DNA of 64,000 bases from Borborobacter arsenicus (lineage in GTDB: Bacteria > Pseudomonadota > Alphaproteobacteria > Rhizobiales > Rhizobiaceae), in NCBI RefSeq assembly GCF_003934165.1, contig NZ_RKST01000022.1, positions 27,123 through 91,122 of the forward strand. Direction: 5' to 3'. Positions 59,967-64,000 of the stretch are shown piece by piece (the stretch's first letter is position 1; each line of letters starts with the position of its first letter). Below the pieces are notes generated by a model. That model made no database searches. It was given only the letters and a program-made list of their open reading frames with translations, and was not told the DNA's origin. Made by a program: the position numbers and the translations under genes.

Positions 59967-60710
59967 GTGCATTCGCCTACCGAGTTAACTTTTGTCGGCC
60001 TTGCTGGTTTGGTTGCAGGCTTGGCTCGTGGATTTTCCGGCTTCGGCGGTGCGTTGATATTTGTTCCGATGGCTTCGGCCATTATGGGGCCAAAAATTGC
60101 ATCTGCACTTCTGCTGGTCATCGATGGAACTATGTCGCTCGGCATGTTGCCGGAAGGTTGGAAGAGAGCCAATCGACGAGAAGTCTTTACGATGGTGATC
60201 GGGGCACTCGTTGGAATCCCCCTCGGCACTGCAGTTCTTGCCTTCGTTCCCTCAGTTCCTCTGAGATGGATTATCTCGATAGTCGTGCTGTGCCTTCTTG
60301 CCTTCCTGATATCCGGCTGGCGCTATCGACATCGCCCCAAGCCACACCTGACGATCAGCGTCGGAGGATTGTCTGGTCTCTTCGGGGGAGCCGCACAGAT
60401 GTCAGGGCCGCCTATCGTGGCATATTGGCTTGGCGGCGGGGATCGGCCCCTCACCGTTCGGGCAAACCTAGTTCTATTCCTAGGCATTTCCAGCGCTGTC
60501 TCTGCGGTTGTCTATGCTATTGGGGGGTTGCTCACGGCCCAGGTGCTGCTCATCTCGCTTTTCGTCGGCCCCTGCTACGGCATTGGAGTGCTCATCGGAT
60601 CCAAAATGTTTACAGTGGCGAATGAAACGGCCTTCCGCCACATCTGCTTCATGTTGATCGCTATCTCGGCCCTGGTTGGGCTCCCGCTTTTCGACGGATT
60701 GCGGCCCTGA
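59967..60710 (+). CDS. sulfite exporter TauE/SafE family permease
   Basis: A 247-residue membrane protein with about eight hydrophobic helices and the two-repeat TauE/SafE pattern: GLVAGLARGFSGFGGALIFVPM at the start (broken by small residues), and GGLSGLFGGAAQMSGPPIVAYWL in the second half. It probably exports a sulfur oxyanion or organic acid; the substrate is unknown. The start is GTG at 59967 after ACAGG. Base composition is lower in GC than in the core genes to the left, consistent with transfer. Confidence 0.9.
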   Translation: MHSPTELTFVGLAGLVAGLARGFSGFGGALIFVPMASAIMGPKIASALLLVIDGTMSLGMLPEGWKRANRREVFTMVIGALVGIPLGTAVLAFVPSVPLRWIISIVVLCLLAFLISGWRYRHRPKPHLTISVGGLSGLFGGAAQMSGPPIVAYWLGGGDRPLTVRANLVLFLGISSAVSAVVYAIGGLLTAQVLLISLFVGPCYGIGVLIGSKMFTVANETAFRHICFMLIAISALVGLPLFDGLRP

Positions 60711-60859
60711 AGGCCAGTTGCATCGTCGAAGCCGAATATAAACCCGCCCCGGCGGACAGGTTGGAACAATTCGGCCCAGCCGAAGCCATCTCTTTGACAA
60801 TGCGCAAAGAAGCCTTTCGCCGATCAGCTAGATCGTCCTGGTCGGTAAGGAGATACGCC

Positions 60860-61036
60860 ATGTTGACTGAGACAACTCGAACAAAAACCATGTTGGTGAT
60901 AATGCTGTTGGCTGTCGTGGCGGCGATCACCGCCGTCGTCACCGTCAGCAATACACCAATTCAAGCACTGATCTTTTGCGCTATGGCCGCTACTGCCGCG
61001 ATTTTTTCAGCCCTGCTCGTCGTCGCGGTGAACTAG
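60860..61036 (+). CDS. hypothetical small membrane protein
   Basis: A 58-residue protein with two hydrophobic helices (TMLVIMLLAVVAAITAVVTV and IFCAMAATAAIFSALLVVAV) and no soluble domain. AAGGAGA precedes the ATG at 60860, and a terminator follows 28 bp after the stop. Both argue for a real monocistronic gene. No family is recognised. Confidence 0.65.
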   Translation: MLTETTRTKTMLVIMLLAVVAAITAVVTVSNTPIQALIFCAMAATAAIFSALLVVAVN

Positions 61037-61064
61037 CATCGCAACCGAGTATTCGCACGTCTTT

Positions 61065-61082
61065 AGCCCGCCTGGGGCTTTT
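61065..61082 (+). terminator. rho-independent terminator of the small membrane protein gene
   Basis: AGCCC (61065-61069) and GGGCT (61075-61079) form a stem with a 5-nt loop followed by TTTT. Confidence 0.6.
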
Positions 61083-61378
61083 CGCGCGCCTATCGTCGTG
61101 GGCCTCGCGGTCGATCGATCGACGCCTTCGACCGTTCCTTCAACGTGGCAATGTCTTCCACCGGCCGCGGACGAGGATGGACCAGCGTAGCTTCTGCCAT
61201 CTGCTGGTCTTGTAACGGCGGCGCCATTCCTATGCATGATCCCGGAAGCGGCTGCGCTAACGCCCGTCTCGCGAGCAAGTTTGCCAACCAGAGGCTTTAT
61301 GGTCTTCAACTGGCCATAGACACTGCTCACTTGCCTTTCTCAGGGGCTTGGGCCAGCTTCTCATTTGGGAGGACGGGC
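61083..61378. other. intergenic region before the secreted-protein gene
   Basis: About 300 bp after the terminator. Minus-strand frames here (for example 61090-61287) have start codons but no ribosome site, and Arg/Pro-rich shadow-like translations. No gene is supported; the promoter of the following gene is expected near 61300-61360. Confidence 0.4.
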
Positions 61379-62128
61379 ATGATGAACAATCTCGTATGGT
61401 CGGGCGCTGTTGTTGCCCTCCTCGCGGCGGTTAGCAGCGCACATTCTGAAAATCTTCAATGGTTCAGTAACCAGTATGACGAGACAACCGTTCTCGCCTA
61501 CGGGATGCCCGATACAGATTATGCCCCCATCGTATTCAACTGCGACATGGGCGATGAGAGTGCTCGCGTGTTCGTAACCCACGATGCGCCGGACGCCGAA
61601 GACGGCCAGCAAATGAATATCAGGCTGTCGTCAGATGCGGGATCGGTTGAGCTCACTGCCATCGGGCAATTCCAAGAGATAGACGATTTGTTCCATCTTG
61701 AAGCGCAAGCCAGGCTGGATCAGAAACTCGTGCGCATCCTGTCAGCCGGTGATATTCTGCAAGTATCAATCGAAGGCGAGACCCAGGAAATTCCGCTTGC
61801 TGGCGCAGACGATAAGGTCGGCGTGCTCGTGGCAGCCTGCGAAGCGCCGCTTAACCCGAACGACATTGAGTTCAGAATTACCAACAGAACCGAGACGCCG
61901 GTAGTCAGCTTTCTGTTCTCAGAGCGGGGCGTAAACGACTTCGACGGCGACACGTATGGAAATCAAGTCCTGCTGCCAGGTGAAAGCACCTATCTGGTGA
62001 TCCCCGATGGGAAGCCAGCTTGCACCTTCGATCTGAGAGCCGAATTCGATGAGGACGCAGAACGTGACCCGTTCGATGGGTTCCAAAACCTCTGCGAGGA
62101 TAGCGAATTTCTTGTGACTGGAGAATGA
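61379..62128 (+). CDS. hypothetical secreted protein
   Basis: A 249-residue protein with a signal peptide (LVWSGAVVALLAAVSSAHSE, cleaved near residue 23). The mature part is acidic and beta-rich, in two halves: PIVFNCDMGDESARVFVTHDAP early, and DIEFRITNRTETPVVSFLFS with GNQVLLPGESTYLVIPDGK later. Two pairs of cysteines suggest disulfides. No family is recognised. TGGGAGGA precedes the ATG. The stop overlaps (ATGA) an ATG that opens into the carbonic anhydrase remnant. Confidence 0.75.
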   Translation: MMNNLVWSGAVVALLAAVSSAHSENLQWFSNQYDETTVLAYGMPDTDYAPIVFNCDMGDESARVFVTHDAPDAEDGQQMNIRLSSDAGSVELTAIGQFQEIDDLFHLEAQARLDQKLVRILSAGDILQVSIEGETQEIPLAGADDKVGVLVAACEAPLNPNDIEFRITNRTETPVVSFLFSERGVNDFDGDTYGNQVLLPGESTYLVIPDGKPACTFDLRAEFDEDAERDPFDGFQNLCEDSEFLVTGE

Positions 62129-62229
62129 GATCGATCAGCTATCATAGGCCGCACCCGCTTGCACCTGCGCTGCACTACACGGCTTGCCACGGCGAGCCAC
62201 GTTTTATTAGCTTTGATTTTTTTCAAAGA

Positions 62230-62580
62230 GGGGCACCGTGCTTACATGATGAAGTTGCAGGCGCGAAAGCGGTAGTCGTTCTTGGCCATAACTCCTGCGG
62301 CTCTATCAAGGCCGCGATCGATGATGTTGAGGTGGGCAACATCACCGCGATGCTCAAAAATCTTAAGCCGGCACTTTCCGTCCTCGATAAGTCCGACGGG
62401 CCACGGAAATCGGACAATCAATTTTTGGTGCAGAAAATCGCTGAAGAGAACGCCCGCCAAACAGCAGCCAGTCTCACAGACCGCAGCCCGATCATCCGGC
62501 ACCTTGCCGATGCTGGAAAGCTCACCATAGCCGCTGCAATGCATGACCTTACAAGCGGCAGGGTCTCCTGGCTTACATAA
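62230..62580 (+). pseudogene. 3' fragment of a beta-class carbonic anhydrase gene
   Basis: About 115 codons matching the C-terminal half of beta-carbonic anhydrases: AGAKAVVVLGHNSCGSIKAA holds the zinc-binding His and Cys, followed by VGNITAMLKNLKPAL and the terminal AAAMHDLTSGRVSWL. The N-terminal half with the other zinc ligand (CXDSR) is absent and the sequence upstream is unrelated, so zinc binding is incomplete. The frame is open back to an ATG at 62125 that overlaps the preceding stop, so a fused 151-residue product is possible but unlikely to be a carbonic anhydrase. Confidence 0.75.
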
Positions 62581-62737
62581 ATGCCTTGGGAGGCTGGCGG
62601 ACCGTTATCACGCTGTCCATTCCCACCGGCTCGCTCACTCTCCTGAGGCTGCTGTCTCTAATGGAGCGGCGCTACAGCGTTACTTTCCGGTCCGGTCCCC
62701 CAACCCTTTGCTCGGCTGAGTGCCGTCCTGATCCTGT

Positions 62738-62778
62738 TTGACCTATCGCAAGCCAGTGCCGGCATAAATTGTTATGCT
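62738..62778 (+). promoter_or_regulatory. FixK/FNR-type box and -10 element of the universal stress protein gene
   Basis: TTGACCTATCGCAA (62738-62751) fits the TTG(A/C)-N6-(T/G)CAA pattern of FixK-type boxes. A -10-like TATGCT lies at 62773-62778. The box centre is about 41 bases upstream of the start point implied by that -10, the class II activator position. Recognised by eye only. Confidence 0.45.
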
Positions 62779-62804
62779 CCTTTGACAATTAAGGAGGACA
62801 GCGC

Positions 62805-63248
62805 ATGTACACGCATATCCTTATCTCGACAGATGGCTCCGAACTGGCCCAAAAAGGCGTCGACCACGGCCTTTCCTTGGCAAAGGCGCTCGGCAGCAAG
62901 ATTACGATCATTACGGCGACCGAACCATTTCCGGTACCGACTGGCACGGCTGCCTGGGTTGTCACGCCCAATGATATCGCCGGCTATACGGCGGATCGCA
63001 AGAAGGAAGCAGAAGAGTTGCTTGCTTCGATTAAGGCGAAGGCAGAGAAGATGGGCATCAAGGCCGACACGGTCCATGTACCTGATGCCAGGGCCGCAGC
63101 GGCCATTCTGCAAACGGCACAGCAGGCCTCATGCAACCTGATTGTCATGGCATCCCATGGCCGTCGCGGTGTGAAGCGACTGCTCCTTGGCAGCCAAGCC
63201 GCTGAAGTTGTCTCCAGCAGCCCTGTGCCTGTCTTAATCGTAAGATAG
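62805..63248 (+). CDS. universal stress protein UspA family
   Basis: A 147-residue single-domain Usp protein. The start is MYTHILISTDGSELAQKGVD, and the ATP-binding motif G-X2-G-X9-G(S/Q) appears in HGRRGVKRLLLGSQAAEVV near the C-terminus, so it belongs to the ATP-binding class. TAAGGAGGA precedes the ATG. The candidate FixK/FNR-type promoter suggests expression at low oxygen. In Rhizobiales such usp genes are often part of the oxygen-limitation regulon. Confidence 0.93.
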   Translation: MYTHILISTDGSELAQKGVDHGLSLAKALGSKITIITATEPFPVPTGTAAWVVTPNDIAGYTADRKKEAEELLASIKAKAEKMGIKADTVHVPDARAAAAILQTAQQASCNLIVMASHGRRGVKRLLLGSQAAEVVSSSPVPVLIVR

Positions 63249-63300
63249 AATGCTCATGCGAGGCGGCCCCTTCGGCGACCGTCGCCTAGGGTCAGGACCT

Positions 63301-63554
63301 GTTCCGCACGTCGCCTTCCAAGGGCTACGGCATACTCAGATCACCCCCTGTTGCGCAGCGGCGTTCCTGTCCATGTCGTGTCTGCCCGGGTCGGCCACGC
63401 CAACCCATCGGTGCCGCTGAATATCTATGCGCATCTTCTGCGTGGTCAGCAGGAAGCCGCAGCAGCGGTGGTTGACTTAGACCTAACTGCCGCACTACAG
63501 GATTGAAGTGCGAATATTCGCGGAAGGCTCCGGTGCCAATTCGGTGCCGACTAG
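63301..63554 (+). pseudogene. remnant of a tyrosine recombinase (phage-type integrase)
   Basis: The C-terminal catalytic part of an integrase: VPHVAFQGLRHTQIT in one frame, then LLRSGVPVHVVSARVGHANP and NIYAHLLRGQQEAAAA with the catalytic Tyr in another. The frame shifts at the C-run at 63344-63348. Reading continues to a TGA at 63504, beyond which the same frame still encodes the typical CQFGAD tail ending at TAG 63552-63554. The box II histidine is Gln here. There are therefore at least two inactivating lesions, and the N-terminal two-thirds is missing. Confidence 0.8.
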
Positions 63555-63599
63555 CGAAAGATGGTCGAGCAATTTCCTAAGTGATTGAAAAATTGCGAT

Positions 63600-63689
63600 G
63601 GAGGGATGGCCGAGCGGTTTAAGGCACCGGTCTTGAAAACCGGCGTGGCAGCGATGTCACCGTGGGTTCGAATCCCACTCCCTCCGCCA
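63600..63689 (+). tRNA. tRNA-Ser (anticodon UGA)
   Basis: A 90-nt class II tRNA with encoded CCA. The acceptor stem is GGAGGGA/TCCCTCC, the anticodon stem CCGGT/ACCGG with loop CTTGAAA (anticodon TGA), followed by a long variable arm GTGGCAGCGATGTCAC and the T-arm GTGGG-TTCGAAT-CCCAC. It lies between the integrase remnant and the IS-like end. Confidence 0.97.
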
Positions 63690-63823
63690 ACAGCCCCTGC
63701 CCCAACATTCTCCCTTGCCAATGTTGACGCCCGGAATGGCGCAGAACTGCGGGTTTTCGGGCCAAAGCTGTTGACTGTGCTAACCAGCCATAACACCTAT
63801 TTCGTTCTCTCTCCGGCGGTATT

Positions 63824-64000
63824 TGTCAATCGGCACCCAAAACTGACCCCATATCGGCGCCCAATTTTGACCCCCTTGCTCTGCTCTGTAGATCAGCGCT
63901 TGGCCTGCCCGGCGCTGGCCGGGGTTGCAGAGGGTAGGCCAAGCGCGGGTGGAGGGTTATCTTCGGCTTTAGATTCCATGAGGCGTGAACCGCGCCCGGC
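63824..64000 (-). mobile_element. terminus of an IS21-family-like insertion sequence, truncated by the window edge
   Basis: Starting with TG at 63824, two near-identical 21-bp units (63830-63850 and 63854-63874, period 24) each run from TCGGC to TGACCCC with CCCAA inside. Multiple subterminal repeats behind a TG end are typical of IS21-family ends. The element continues past the window. Confidence 0.6.
63893..64000 (-). CDS. possible 3' end of an IS21 istB-like gene (partial)
   Basis: On the minus strand, 35 codons enter from the window edge and end at TGA 63893-63895. They read SRLMESKAEDNPP then an Ala/Pro-rich tail ending GQAKR. Position 20 bp inside the IS-like terminus fits the tail of the ATP-binding transposition helper, but no diagnostic motif lies in the visible part. 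The DNA around the stop also forms the inverted repeat CGCTTGGCCT/AGGCCAAGCG. Confidence 0.35.
   Translation of the reverse strand, partial: AGRGSRLMESKAEDNPPPALGLPSATPASAGQAKR

Noticed and set aside
61090..61287. 65-codon minus-strand frame in the gap before the secreted-protein gene
   Set aside because: No ribosome site, no hydrophobic or domain pattern, and it lies opposite sequence with no conserved context.
63559..63599. Stretch just before tRNA-Ser resembling part of the tRNA (GATGGTCGAGC then TTGAAAA)
   Set aside because: The similarity is short and gapped, with no cloverleaf; probably chance, so not called an attachment-site duplicate or tRNA fragment.

Overview
The window reads as a chromosomal segment of a Hyphomicrobiales (Rhizobiales) alphaproteobacterium, most likely from the Phyllobacteriaceae/Brucellaceae group. 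The evidence is a single 2854-residue cyclic beta-1,2-glucan synthase, the lipid A/Kdo cluster with DUF374 and DUF4170 partners, small DUF2093 and DUF4170 proteins, an HWE-type histidine kinase, an endonuclease-type MutL, and palindromic intergenic repeats of a kind I recall from this order. The species cannot be fixed by reading alone.

Layout. 0.3-8.9 kb: ndvB-type glucan synthase. 9.2-15.1 kb: a RidA protein, a three-gene zinc/manganese-type ABC importer with histidine-rich segments, a fused enoyl-CoA hydratase/3-hydroxyacyl-CoA dehydrogenase and a TIGR01244 phosphatase-like protein. 15.2-20.6 kb: tyrosine catabolism (Lrp-type regulator, hpd, dinB-family gene, fumarylacetoacetase, hmgA, MarR regulator). 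20.5-24.7 kb: threonine breakdown (tdh, kbl) with a secreted NTF2-like protein between them, then glutaryl-CoA dehydrogenase. 25-27.7 kb: queF, mutL and a DUF2093 gene. 27.7-33.3 kb: an envelope cluster transcribed leftwards (pmbA, cysQ, DUF4170, DUF374 acyltransferase, waaA, lpxK). 33.4-41.2 kb: a VOC protein, a patatin plus two M16 peptidases, rsmD plus an RluB-type pseudouridine synthase, tadA and a lipoprotein. 41.4-47.2 kb: ileS, an HdeD-like membrane protein, ribF and a HAD phosphatase. 47.3-55.5 kb: a leftward housekeeping run (rlpA, dacC, tmk, holB, metG, tatD, MBL hydrolase, YbaK).

From about 55.8 kb the character changes. There is an orphan PAS/HWE kinase, several secreted or membrane proteins of unknown function, a MITE-like inverted-repeat element, a TauE/SafE permease, a decayed beta-carbonic anhydrase, a universal stress protein with a FixK/FNR-type half-site pair at about -41.5, a doubly damaged tyrosine recombinase remnant, tRNA-Ser(UGA), and an IS21-like terminus at the window edge. 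This right end looks like a decayed integration hotspot.

How genes work together. hpd, hmgA and fumarylacetoacetase make most of the homogentisate route from 4-hydroxyphenylpyruvate to fumarate and acetoacetate. No zeta-class maleylacetoacetate isomerase is present; a DinB-fold protein with an intact histidine triad sits where one might be expected. tdh and kbl convert threonine to glycine and acetyl-CoA. waaA, lpxK and the DUF374 acyltransferase build the lipid A-Kdo core. tmk, holB and metG belong to a conserved replication/translation run. No CRISPR array, prophage or complete novel multi-gene system was recognised.
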